NCBI RefSeq assembly: GCF_003479805.1
Contig: NZ_QUHV01000018.1
Span: 1 to 35,352 of the forward strand
From: Collinsella sp. AF08-23
Lineage (GTDB): Bacteria; Actinomycetota; Coriobacteriia; Coriobacteriales; Coriobacteriaceae
Reading direction: 5' to 3'
Length of the DNA stretch: 35,352 bases
The notes under the pieces are model-generated. The model saw only the letters and a program-made list of their open reading frames with translations. It was not told the DNA's origin and made no database searches. Positions within the stretch are counted from its first letter, which is position 1; each line of letters begins with the position of its first letter. Below are positions 1 to 6,922 of the stretch, piece after piece. Made by a program: the position numbers and the translations under genes.

Positions 1-48
1 CCAGTTAGATGGCCGCGCGGCGCCCCCGTAAAACGCGCTTTTGTTGCA

Positions 49-603
49 TTAGCGCTCGAGCGCTGCCAGGTAGTCGTCCACGGCCGCCCCAAGGGCACCG
101 AGAGTCCCTGGTTCCGGCGTCAGGACATCGCTGCTCCACTCTTCGGGCGTGAGGGAGATTCCCAGACTCGGCCCGCCGATGATTTGAACACCCATGGCGC
201 TGAACAGCCGTTCTAGATCCTTGCGCATGCCGGCGGTGGCGTTTCGTCCGCCAACGCCGCTGATGGCAGCGCGCTTGCCCTTGATGGCGGACGGGCTGGT
301 GCGGTCATGCTCGTCGAGGGGGCGCGAGAGCCAGTCGAGGAGGTTCTTGAGCCCTCCCGGAATCTGGTAGTTGTATTCGGGCGAGAAGAACCACAGGCCG
401 TCGGCGGCGAGTACGGCGTCGCGAACGCGTTGCACCGCCTCCGGGGCTGGCCACTCGATGTCCTGGTTCATGAGGGGCACATCGCCCCAATCGAGGAAAG
501 TGACCTCGGCGCGATCGCCGATAATGCGTTCGATCTCACGTGCGAGTTGATGGTTAAACGACTGCTTGCGCAGCGAACCGACGATCATGAGGATACGGGG
601 CAT
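49..603 (-). CDS. NADPH-dependent FMN reductase family flavoprotein
   Basis: The 184-aa protein has the flavodoxin-like fold typical of NADPH:FMN/quinone/azo reductases. It begins with a beta strand and phosphate-binding loop, GSLRKQSFN (about residues 9-17), that would bind the FMN phosphate. The second family hallmark, SPEYNYQIPGGLKNLLDW, lies near residues 74-91. Family members transfer electrons from NAD(P)H to flavin, quinones, azo compounds or metals in the cytosol; the substrate cannot be read from sequence. The ATG at 603 is preceded by AAAGGAG, a clear ribosome binding site. The gene stands alone and is divergent from manA. A perfect 7-5-7 palindrome at 674-692 lies upstream and may be its operator. 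Length fits the family. Confidence 0.88.
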   Translation of the reverse strand: MPRILMIVGSLRKQSFNHQLAREIERIIGDRAEVTFLDWGDVPLMNQDIEWPAPEAVQRVRDAVLAADGLWFFSPEYNYQIPGGLKNLLDWLSRPLDEHDRTSPSAIKGKRAAISGVGGRNATAGMRKDLERLFSAMGVQIIGGPSLGISLTPEEWSSDVLTPEPGTLGALGAAVDDYLAALER

Positions 604-950
604 GCGAGCTCCTTTCGGATGGTGGGCGCCTTCGCGCGCCCGTATTCACATGGTTCCCGCAGGGCATCAATCAATACCTACCGAATAGGTATACATAAAA
701 CGTACGCGAGAGAAGCGTGGGTTCATCATGATGGGGGTGCCTGGCCTACGGGACCCTATCGGCCGCGTGCGCCCCATCGCTTCGCGCGATTCCGCCATCC
801 TGTGACGCTGGGGGGGGTGCGTGCGGAGGCCCCGCGGCGCTGTGCCGTCGATTCTCTCAGCGTACGTAGTGGGGCGTGAGTACAATAGAGGTCGGATCGG
901 GCGTGCGTGCCTTCGATCCGAATGTCGATTCGCAGGAGAGGATGTAGGCG
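604..950. promoter_or_regulatory. divergent intergenic region between the FMN reductase and manA
   Basis: This 347-bp stretch holds no convincing gene; the short frames here are out-of-frame noise. It contains the palindrome at 674-692 and a TACAAT hexamer at 881-886 that could be the -10 box for manA. No good -35 was seen for that hexamer. Confidence 0.5.
674..692. promoter_or_regulatory. candidate operator, perfect palindrome ATACCTA-N5-TAGGTAT
   Basis: Two 7-bp arms (674-680 and 686-692) flank the 5-bp spacer CCGAA, about 70 bp upstream of the FMN reductase start. The spot is AT-rich against a GC-rich background. Dyads of this size are typical of dimeric winged-helix repressors; HxlR/MarR-type redox regulators often control such reductases. 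The identity of the regulator is inference. Confidence 0.45.
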
Positions 951-1883
951 ATGGATTCGATCATCAAGCTCGTGCCCGATTTCAAGGGCAAGATCTGGGG
1001 CGGACGCCGCATGGCGAGCGATTTTGGGTATGACATCCCGGATGGCCCCGTGGGCGAGTGCTGGGCCATCTCCGCGCATCCCAACGGCGATGACGTCATC
1101 GCCACGGGCGAGTCCGCCGGCAAGACCCTCTCCTGGCTGTGGGCCAACCACCGCGAGCTGTTCGGCAACTGCGAGGGCGACGTGTTTCCGCTGCTCGTGA
1201 AGATCATCGACGCCGCCGCCGACCTGTCCATCCAGGTGCATCCCGACGACGCGTACGCCGGCGAGCACGAGAATGGCAGCCTCGGCAAGAAGGAGTGCTG
1301 GTACGTCCTGTCCGCCGACGAAGGCGGCACCATCGTCGTCGGTCAGAACGCGCGCTCGCGCGAGGAGTTCGCCCAGATGGTCGAAGAGGGCCGCTGGGAT
1401 GAGCTGCTCAACGTGATTCCGATCCACGCCGGCGACTTCTTCCAGATCGACCCCGGTTGCGTGCACGCCATCAAGGGCGGCACGGTGATCCTCGAGACGC
1501 AGCAGTCGAGCGACGTGACCTACCGCGTGTACGACTACGATCGCCCTGGCGACGACGGCAAACTGCGTCCTCTGCACCTCGAGCAGTCCCTCGACGTCAT
1601 CGACTACGCCATGGATGCGCCCGAGTCCGGCGAGATCACCGCGCCCGAGGTCGACGGCGTAACGGTGCTCGTGTCCAACGACTGCTACACCGTAGAGCGC
1701 CTGCACGTCGACGGTGAGCTGAAGTTCGCGACGCCCTTCCCCTTCACCTGCGTGAGCGTCATCGAGGGCGACGGCTCGATCAATGGCGAGCCAGTCGTCA
1801 AGGGTAGTCACCTGCTGGCACTTTCCGCCTGCGATGAGCTGGTGCTCACGGGCGACATGACGATCATCACCTCGCATCTATAG
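951..1883 (+). CDS. manA: mannose-6-phosphate isomerase, class I
   Basis: This 310-aa cupin enzyme interconverts mannose 6-phosphate and fructose 6-phosphate in the cytosol, linking mannose use and GDP-mannose synthesis to glycolysis. The zinc ligands expected for type I phosphomannose isomerases are visible: Q95 and H97 in IQVHPDD, E115 in GKKECWYVL and H172 in GCVHAIKGG. Length matches the short bacterial form (about 300-320 aa). The ATG at 951 follows a GGAGAGG sequence about ten bases upstream. It appears monocistronic: an FMN reductase diverges on the left, and a promoter and riboswitch for a different operon lie to the right. Mannose 6-phosphate use would fit a glycan-foraging lifestyle. 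Confidence 0.93.
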   Translation: MDSIIKLVPDFKGKIWGGRRMASDFGYDIPDGPVGECWAISAHPNGDDVIATGESAGKTLSWLWANHRELFGNCEGDVFPLLVKIIDAAADLSIQVHPDDAYAGEHENGSLGKKECWYVLSADEGGTIVVGQNARSREEFAQMVEEGRWDELLNVIPIHAGDFFQIDPGCVHAIKGGTVILETQQSSDVTYRVYDYDRPGDDGKLRPLHLEQSLDVIDYAMDAPESGEITAPEVDGVTVLVSNDCYTVERLHVDGELKFATPFPFTCVSVIEGDGSINGEPVVKGSHLLALSACDELVLTGDMTIITSHL

Positions 1884-2116
1884 CGTTTTCATCACGCCGC
1901 GGCGCATCGTCGCCATTTCTGCCCGAAAGGGCTCCCGGGTTTCCGAGGTCTTTCCTGTCTTCAATCGAATGCGGCCTTCGGTCGCGAAATCGTCTCGATT
2001 TCGTAGCTGAAGGCCACTCTCGGCACGAGCCGGCGAGATATGCGAGCGAGGGCGGTCTTCAATTGCGCGTCCTGGCTGTCCCTCAGCGCCTTGTTGTCCT
2101 ATACTCACCTGTGTAC
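1884..2116. promoter_or_regulatory. intergenic region with nested hairpin and thi operon promoter candidate
   Basis: No gene is supported here. A nested inverted repeat at 1973-2015 has outer arms GGCCTTC/GAAGGCC and inner arms CGAAATCG/CGATTTCG around a TCT loop; no U-tract follows, so it is not a classical terminator. TATACT at 2100-2105 is a good -10 candidate just ahead of the TPP aptamer; the -35 is unclear. Confidence 0.45.
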
Positions 2117-2284
2117 CAACGGGGAGCTGGCGGAGGCCGGCTGAGAGGAAGCCCGTGGGAGCGGATGCGCTCGCCCGTCAATCGCGGGGTGCCGCGCGTC
2201 CATCGGCGATATGCAGCGTCGTCGCCTTTCCCGCACCGCTTCGACCCACAACCTGATCCGGGTAATGCCGGCGTAGGGATTGAG
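2117..2284 (+). ncRNA. TPP riboswitch (THI element)
   Basis: The 5' half carries the THI-box core GGGGAGC (2121-2127) and CTGAGAGGA (2141-2149), and the 3' half has CCTGATCCGGGTAATGCCGG (2252-2271) followed by CGTAGGGA. These are the conserved pyrimidine-sensing and pyrophosphate-sensing helices of the thiamin pyrophosphate aptamer. About 100 nt lie between the two halves, so the P3 arm is long. A strong terminator follows within 30 nt, which suggests ligand-induced transcription termination. The riboswitch supports a thiamine-related role for the downstream transporter. Confidence 0.95.
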
Positions 2285-2311
2285 CAGCCTTGCTCCGAGT
2301 GAACAGATGCG

Positions 2312-2347
2312 AGCGGGCCCCTACGGAGATGAGGGGCCCGCTTTTTT
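2312..2347 (+). terminator. riboswitch expression-platform terminator
   Basis: AGCGGGCCCCT (2312-2322) pairs perfectly with AGGGGCCCGCT (2332-2342) and is followed directly by a T run to 2347. It lies between the TPP aptamer and the first gene of the operon, so it should stop transcription when TPP is bound. Confidence 0.9.
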
Positions 2348-2369
2348 GTGACCCCGGAAAGGAAGGCCT

Positions 2370-2678
2370 ATGGAGGCAAGCGTCGCGATCCAGGTCCTGC
2401 CCCAGCGCGTGGGCGGCAACGACGAGGTGTGTCGCATCGTCGACGAGGCAATCGCCTACATTCAGACCAAGTTCCCCGACGCATATGTGGGACCCTTTGA
2501 GACCACCATTCAGGGCGACTACGACCTGTGCATGGAGGTCGTCGCGGGCGTGAACCGCATCTGCGTCGAGGCGGGCGCGCCCGAGGTCGCCACCTACGTC
2601 AAGATTTTCTTCGCACCCGAGGAGGGCGTCCTCACCACCGAGGAGAAGATTTCCAAGTACCACGAGAACGATGCGTAA
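2370..2678 (+). CDS. thiamine-binding protein, MTH1187/YkoF-type
   Basis: This 102-aa cytosolic protein matches the small MTH1187-type thiamine-binding family (formerly UPF0045/DUF77). Recognisable features are the N-terminal strand with IQVLPQ, the central segment GPFETTIQGDYD and the C-terminal strand VATYVKIFF. Family members bind thiamine or its pyrimidine moiety. The ATG at 2370 is preceded by GGAAAGGAAGG. It is the first gene behind the TPP riboswitch and terminator, and its stop codon overlaps the ATG of the permease gene by 8 bases. It may deliver or buffer the imported ligand, which is inference. Confidence 0.88.
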   Translation: MEASVAIQVLPQRVGGNDEVCRIVDEAIAYIQTKFPDAYVGPFETTIQGDYDLCMEVVAGVNRICVEAGAPEVATYVKIFFAPEEGVLTTEEKISKYHENDA

Positions 2679-3585
2679 GGACGCGGGCACATCGAGCACC
2701 AAGGCGTGCGGGGGTACCGACGTTCGCGATGGCTCCGCATCACCGGCGACACGAAGTGCGGATATGAACAAGGTTCATGTCGCTGATGGTGCGCATCTGG
2801 AATGCAAGGCGGGGTCCCGGACGCGGTCTGCGATGCTCACGAAGCTTGTGGCACCGTTGACCATCGTTGCGCTGCTTGGGCTGTGGCAGCTCGCATGCTC
2901 GACAGGCCTGGTGCCTCCGTTCATGCTGCCGAGTCCGGTGCGCGTGGTGCGGGCGCTCGTAGATGACTGGCCCTTGCTCGCGGGTCACGCCGCGACCTCG
3001 CTTGCCGAGGCGGGCATGGGCTTGGCCACCGGCGTCGCGCTCGGCTTTGTCGCCGCGCTTGCGATGGATCGCTTCGATCTGCTGTACCGCGCGTTCTACC
3101 CCATTGTGGTGCTCACTCAGACCATCCCGACCGTCGCCATCGCACCGCTGTTGGTGCTGTGGTTTGGCTACGGGATGTTGCCCAAGGTGGTGCTCATCGT
3201 GGTCGCCACGTTCTTTCCCATCACGGTGGGATTGCTGGAGGGGTTGCGCTCCGTCGACCCGGACGAGATCGACCTCATGCGTGCCATGGGCGCCTCGCGC
3301 CTGCAGATCCTGCACCACGTCAAGCTGCCCGCCGCCCTGCCGCAGCTCTTTAGCGGCCTCAAGATCTCGGCGGCGTATGCCATCGTGGGCGCCGTGATTG
3401 CCGAGTGGCTCGGCGGTTTTTCGGGTCTGGGCGTGTACATGACGCGGGTGCGCAAGGCGTATTCGTTCGACAAGATGTTCGCGGTGATCTTTTTGATTTC
3501 CGGTCTGAGCTTGGCGCTCATGTGGATAGTGGATGCGCTTCGCCGCGCGCTCATGCCCTGGGAGCGCCAGTCGCGTGAGCCGTAA
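2671..3585 (+). CDS. thiX: ABC transporter permease for thiamine pyrimidine precursor (ThiX-like)
   Basis: The protein is an inner-membrane permease of the BPD transporter superfamily with about six hydrophobic segments. It has an EAA-type loop (EIDLMRAMGASRLQILHHVK, followed by LPAALPQLF) that contacts the ATPase. The TPP riboswitch and a ThiY-like binding protein next door point to uptake of hydroxymethylpyrimidine or formylaminopyrimidine rather than the sulfonates or nitrate carried by close relatives. The given start (ATG 2671) overlaps the preceding stop and yields 304 aa. The first roughly 53 residues are polar and unlike the family, so ATG 2764 (273 aa) or ATG 2833 (250 aa) may be the true start; none has a strong ribosome binding site. 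Confidence 0.87.
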   Translation: MRKDAGTSSTKACGGTDVRDGSASPATRSADMNKVHVADGAHLECKAGSRTRSAMLTKLVAPLTIVALLGLWQLACSTGLVPPFMLPSPVRVVRALVDDWPLLAGHAATSLAEAGMGLATGVALGFVAALAMDRFDLLYRAFYPIVVLTQTIPTVAIAPLLVLWFGYGMLPKVVLIVVATFFPITVGLLEGLRSVDPDEIDLMRAMGASRLQILHHVKLPAALPQLFSGLKISAAYAIVGAVIAEWLGGFSGLGVYMTRVRKAYSFDKMFAVIFLISGLSLALMWIVDALRRALMPWERQSREP

Positions 3586-3623
3586 GGGACCCGCCGCCGT
3601 GGCGTGTCTGCCGTCGTGGACGA

Positions 3624-3652
3624 GAGGGGTAGAAATGTCGATAATACCCCTC
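3624..3652 (+). other. stem-loop between permease and binding-protein genes
   Basis: GAGGGGTA (3624-3631) pairs with TACCCCTC (3645-3652) across a 13-nt loop and is followed by GTTTTG. It lies in the 148-bp gap inside the thi operon. It could be a weak attenuator or an mRNA-stabilising hairpin that adjusts expression of the binding protein relative to the permease. Confidence 0.5.
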
Positions 3653-3733
3653 GTTTTGAAGCGATTTTTCGTCATTCCTACCCATTTGCTGATCGACACC
3701 ATATCGCAATGATTTTTCAGAAAGAGGTTTTCC

Positions 3734-4786
3734 ATGTTTACAGATGAAAACAGCCTGATTGTTTCACGCAGGGCGGCGTTGGGCGCCGGTGCTGCGGCTC
3801 TAGGCACTGCCGGCGTTTTGGCGCTTGCGGGCTGCGGCGGTGGTAGCTCCCAAGGATCCGGTTCCTCGTCGGGAGAGGGCTCCGGCCTTCGCAAGGTGAC
3901 CTTTGCCCTGGACTGGACGCCCAACACGAACCACACGGGCGTGTACGTTGCCGCGGAGCGCGGCTACTACAAAGAGGCGGGCCTCGAGGTCGAGATCGTG
4001 CAGGCCCCCGAGAACGGTGCCGATGCGCTCGTGGCCGCAGGCGACGCCGAGTTTGGTGTGAGCTTCCAGGACACCATGGCAGCCTACGTTTCCGGCGATG
4101 ACAAGCTGCCGGTGACGGCCATCGCCGCGATCATCCAGCACAACACCTCGGGCATCATCAGCATGAAGGACAAGGGCATCACGAGCCCCGCCAAGATGGC
4201 GGGTCACACGTATGCCACGTGGGAGATGCCCATCGAGCAGGGCGTGATCGAGCGCTGCGTCGAGACGGACGGCGGAGATTTCAGCCAGGTCGAGATGATT
4301 CCCTCCACGGTGACCGACGAGGTCACCGCGCTTTCCACCGATCAGGTTGACTCGATTTGGATTTACTGGGCCTGGGCGGGCGAGAAGTGCAAGCTCGCGG
4401 GCCTCGATACCAACTACTTCGCCTTCGCCGACATCGACTCGGTATTCGATTACTACACGCCGGTGATCATTGCCAACGATGATGTCATCAAGCAGGATGC
4501 AGATATGGTGCAGGCCTTTGTCGATGCGACCCGCCGTGGGTACGAGGACTGCATCGCCGATCCCGAGGGTGCGGCCGAGATCCTGCTGAAGGCTGCTCCG
4601 GAGCTTGAGAAGGAGTTGGTCGTTGCGAGCCAGACGTACCTGGCCGAGCAGTATCAGGCCGATGCAGAGGCTTGGGGCGTGATTGACCAGGACCGCTGGG
4701 ATGCGTTCTTCGAGTGGGTGGGCGACCAGGGCTTCGCCGATGCGATTGAGCCTGGTGCCGGCATGACAGACCAGTTCTTGTCGTAG
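3734..4786 (+). CDS. thiY: ABC transporter substrate-binding lipoprotein, ThiY/NMT1 family
   Basis: This 350-aa extracytoplasmic binding protein has a lipoprotein signal: SRRAALG (residues 11-17, also compatible with Tat export), a hydrophobic stretch and the lipobox L-A-G-C with acylated Cys33. A Gly/Ser-rich linker follows. The mature start, FALDWTPNTNHTGVYVA, is the hallmark of the NMT1/THI5-like family that binds formylaminopyrimidine or HMP. The ATG at 3734 has GAGG about ten bases upstream. It sits between permease and ATPase genes in a TPP-riboswitch operon, so it most likely captures a thiamine pyrimidine precursor at the cell surface. Length is normal. The exact ligand cannot be told from sequence. 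Confidence 0.9.
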   Translation: MFTDENSLIVSRRAALGAGAAALGTAGVLALAGCGGGSSQGSGSSSGEGSGLRKVTFALDWTPNTNHTGVYVAAERGYYKEAGLEVEIVQAPENGADALVAAGDAEFGVSFQDTMAAYVSGDDKLPVTAIAAIIQHNTSGIISMKDKGITSPAKMAGHTYATWEMPIEQGVIERCVETDGGDFSQVEMIPSTVTDEVTALSTDQVDSIWIYWAWAGEKCKLAGLDTNYFAFADIDSVFDYYTPVIIANDDVIKQDADMVQAFVDATRRGYEDCIADPEGAAEILLKAAPELEKELVVASQTYLAEQYQADAEAWGVIDQDRWDAFFEWVGDQGFADAIEPGAGMTDQFLS

Positions 4787-4825
4787 CGCGGCGGTATCGG
4801 CGGATGCTTGCATTTCGATAGGGCA

Positions 4826-4949
4826 TGAGATCAAAGAGCGGCTTTTGGGGAAGGTTTACTGGTATTCGTTACCTGCGGTTTCTTCTGCAAACGATGCAGG
4901 ATACTCGAAAAACAGCGAAAAACTGCCCCCCAAAGCCGCGCTTTGCTCA
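4826..4949. repeat. long imperfect inverted repeat between binding-protein and ATPase genes
   Basis: The left arm CAAAGAGCGGCTTTTGGGG (4832-4850) pairs with the right arm CCCCCCAAAGCCGCGCTTTG (4926-4945) with one bulge and one mismatch, and TGAG/CTCA extends the ends. Inner segments (TTCGTTACCTGC near 4864 and GCAGGATACTCGAA near 4900) pair imperfectly, so most of the 124 bp can fold into one hairpin. It differs from the 138-bp family and has no coding content. It may be a MITE-like insertion or an mRNA structure tuning the ATPase gene. Confidence 0.65.
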
Positions 4950-4967
4950 GAGGGAGTGAATTTTAAA

Positions 4968-5723
4968 GTGGCGCACTTGGAAATACAGGGGGTGTCAAAG
5001 GGTTTCGACGGTGTCGATATCCTTGAGGGCATCTCGATGACGGTCGAATCTGGGCAGATCGCCTGCCTACTCGGCCCTTCCGGGTGTGGCAAGACTACGC
5101 TGTTCAACGTGGTGGCAGGGCTTTCTTCTCCACAATCGGGGCGGGTCTTGCTCGATGGCGAGGACATCACGGGGAGCCCAGGGCACCTATCCTATATGCT
5201 GCAGAAAGACCTACTTCTGCAGCACAAGCGCATTATCGACAACGTTTCGCTGCCGTTGGTGCTGCGTGGTGTCCCTCGCGATGAGGCACGTGTCCAGGTC
5301 GCGGGACTCTTTGAGACGTTTGGGCTTGAAGGTACGCAGATGCGCTGGCCCAGTGAGCTCTCGGGCGGGATGCGCCAGCGTGCCGCCCTGCTACGCGCCT
5401 ACCAGTATTCACGCGATTTCATGCTGCTCGACGAGCCGTTCTCGGCACTTGACGCCTTCACGAAGGCGGACATGCACACGTGGTTCCTCGACGTCGCCGA
5501 GCGCATGGGCACGACTTCTCTTATCGTGACGCACGACATCGATGAGGCGATCATGCTGGCAGATCACATTTACGTGATGCGCGGAAACCCCCAGGCGGGA
5601 GTGCCCACCACCATCGTGGGGGAGGAGCTCATCGCTTGTCCCCGCTCCGCCCGCGCCGAATTCGCCGTGAGCGAGACGTTCCTCGTCCATAAGCGCCGGA
5701 TTATGGGACTGCTCGGTCGATAG
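4968..5723 (+). CDS. thiZ: ABC transporter ATP-binding protein (ThiZ-like)
   Basis: This cytosolic ATPase powers the ThiXY-like importer. All nucleotide-binding motifs are present: Walker A GPSGCGKTT (residues 36-44), Q-loop MLQKD, ABC signature LSGGMRQR, Walker B FMLLDEP and switch histidine IVTHD. The frame is open back to a TTG at 4845, but that extension runs through the hairpin element. GTG 4968 (AGGGAG at 4951-4956) starts right at the conserved domain and gives 251 aa, the usual size. It is the last gene of the TPP-controlled operon. The family is shared with nitrate/sulfonate/taurine ATPases, so specificity rests on context. Confidence 0.88.
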   Translation: MAHLEIQGVSKGFDGVDILEGISMTVESGQIACLLGPSGCGKTTLFNVVAGLSSPQSGRVLLDGEDITGSPGHLSYMLQKDLLLQHKRIIDNVSLPLVLRGVPRDEARVQVAGLFETFGLEGTQMRWPSELSGGMRQRAALLRAYQYSRDFMLLDEPFSALDAFTKADMHTWFLDVAERMGTTSLIVTHDIDEAIMLADHIYVMRGNPQAGVPTTIVGEELIACPRSARAEFAVSETFLVHKRRIMGLLGR

Positions 5724-6133
5724 CCCCCTCCTTTCCTCTCTTTTGTTCACGCTTGGCACATGATGTTGAGGTTTTTCGTACTGTTTTTGCATACTTCTGA
5801 GTAGCGATCGATTATGTCCCAACGCGACCTGCGGTTTTATCGACTCAAATGAGGGTGTACGTGCCAATTCGCAAAAGTAATACGAAAAACCTCAACTTCT
5901 GGCGAGAAGTGGCATGTGGGTCCGTTGTGCCGCGCCCGTCAACGCCCGCGAGAAGTGATTGCGTGTTATTCCGATGCAACCTGCAGCACTGGTGTGAAGT
6001 GACGCATGAGCAGTTGAACGCCTCAAAAGAGTGAGGTATTTCAAAAATGTAACAGATGGCAAACTTTCTAGTGCCAATGTGCTTCCGTTGTGTTAGTTTA
6101 CTTAGGTGAACATTCCAATGGAGGTGCTTCGTC
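5724..6133. promoter_or_regulatory. intergenic region between the thi and feo operons
   Basis: The 410-bp gap holds no convincing gene. The left part is the 138-bp palindromic element at 5762-5899. The right part, AT-richer, has TTAGTTTACTTAGG (6091-6104) about 30 bp upstream of feoA. It resembles half of a DtxR/MntR-type metal box (TTAGGTNNACCTAA class) and may carry iron control. The motif match is imperfect. Confidence 0.4.
5762..5899. repeat. 138-bp palindromic element, copy A
   Basis: The perfect 16-bp terminal inverted repeat GTTGAGGTTTTTCGTA (5765-5780, complement at 5881-5896) continues inward as an imperfect stem. Including the flanking GAT and TTC shared with copy B, the unit is 138 bp. 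T5 lies at offset 10 from each end. GAGTAG is at offset 37 on the left arm and ACGTAC at offset 37 on the right arm. No reading frame is supported. It lies downstream of thiZ. Confidence 0.85.
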
Positions 6134-6367
6134 ATGCAGAAGATTGGTCAGACTTTGCCGTTGTCGCTGGTACGAGCTGGTGAGACGGTCACTGTATGCC
6201 GGGTTCGCGGCAACGAGGACATGAAGCGCCACCTGCAGGAGATCGGCTTCGTCGATGGAGCCGAGGTGCATGTCGTCTCATCATCGGGGTCGAACATCAT
6301 CGTCCTCGTTAAGGGGGCACGGTTTGGCATTGACGCCAAGGTTGCGCAGCACATCATGGCGGCCTAG
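6134..6367 (+). CDS. feoA: ferrous iron transport protein A (first copy)
   Basis: This 77-aa SH3-like FeoA-domain protein is small, basic at its core and cytosolic. Characteristic segments are the N-terminal LSLVRAGETVTVCRVRG, MKRHLQEIGFVDGAEVHVV in the middle and a C-terminal strand GARFGIDAKVAQHI. FeoA proteins are thought to interact with FeoB and modulate ferrous iron uptake. The ATG at 6134 follows GGAGG about eleven bases upstream. A second FeoA follows 148 bp later and then feoB. The two FeoA copies are diverged from each other, so this is not a recent duplication. Confidence 0.92.
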   Translation: MQKIGQTLPLSLVRAGETVTVCRVRGNEDMKRHLQEIGFVDGAEVHVVSSSGSNIIVLVKGARFGIDAKVAQHIMAA

Positions 6368-6400
6368 CCGCGCGTGTGAGGCTTGCATCGTGCAACGGAG

Positions 6401-6440
6401 TCGGGCACACCGGTGCGTCTGTGCTCACCGGTACGCCCGA
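6401..6440 (+). other. hairpin between the two feoA genes
   Basis: TCGGGC (6401-6406) pairs with GCCCGA (6435-6440), and an ACCGGT repeat lies in each half of the loop. No U-tract follows. It is the only visible structure in the 148-bp spacer and could be a processing or stability element. Confidence 0.35.
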
Positions 6441-6515
6441 GACCTCTGTGCGTTCGATCGGTATGACGAGACCGCCTACGCCCGGGATGTTCAAGATCTG
6501 CAGAAAGGGGGAAGT

Positions 6516-6737
6516 ATGAAAACGCTGGCAGAAGTAGAGGTGGGGGATAGTGCCACAGTGGTTAAGCTCCACGGCGACGGTGCCCTTCGCCGTCACCTTA
6601 TGGACCTGGGGCTCATCAAGGGCACGCCGTTCAAGGTCGTGAAGGTCGCTCCGCTGGGCGATCCGGTGGAGATCACCGTGCGCGGCTATGAGCTGTCCAT
6701 CCGCAAGGAGGAGGCCGCGATCGTTGAGGTCGCCTAA
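6516..6737 (+). CDS. feoA: ferrous iron transport protein A (second copy)
   Basis: This 73-aa FeoA-domain protein has the family pattern: an N-terminal LAEVEVGDSATVVKLHG, the conserved RRHLMDLGLIKGTPFKVVKVAPLGDPVEI segment (about residues 25-53) and a terminal strand YELSIRKEEAAIVEV. The frame is open further upstream to 6255, but ATG 6516 has a strong AAAGGGGGAAG ribosome binding site and gives the normal length. It is nearer to the consensus FeoA than the first copy and probably is the FeoB partner. A palindrome that may be a metal-responsive operator lies between it and feoB. Confidence 0.92.
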   Translation: MKTLAEVEVGDSATVVKLHGDGALRRHLMDLGLIKGTPFKVVKVAPLGDPVEITVRGYELSIRKEEAAIVEVA

Positions 6738-6922
6738 TGCGCCAGATGCGCATGGTTCTATCGGTAGAGTTAGCTTTATCTAACAAGTGAGACGGAAGAG
6801 GAAGCGATTCCAGAAGGCACTTCGAGCCGCAGCTGAGCGGCACGCCGGAAAAACACCTCCGCCCTCGCTTAGGCGAACTCAGCAACGAATACGTTTCAAA
6901 GCCAAGAGAGAAGAAGGATCGC
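6738..6922 (+). promoter_or_regulatory. feoB leader with MntR/DtxR-like palindrome
   Basis: TTAGCTTTATCTAA (6770-6783) within GTTAGCTTTATCTAAC is a dyad with TTAG and CTAA half-sites six bases apart. That is the geometry of MntR/IdeR-like boxes of the TTAGGTTAACCTAA type. It lies about 140 bp upstream of feoB and suggests a separate metal-controlled promoter for feoB. The regulator is inferred from half-site resemblance only. Confidence 0.4.

Noticed and set aside
1..48. Terminator for the FMN reductase gene at the left edge
   Set aside because: The short GC-rich stretch lacks a convincing stem followed by a U-tract on the minus strand, and the window ends there.
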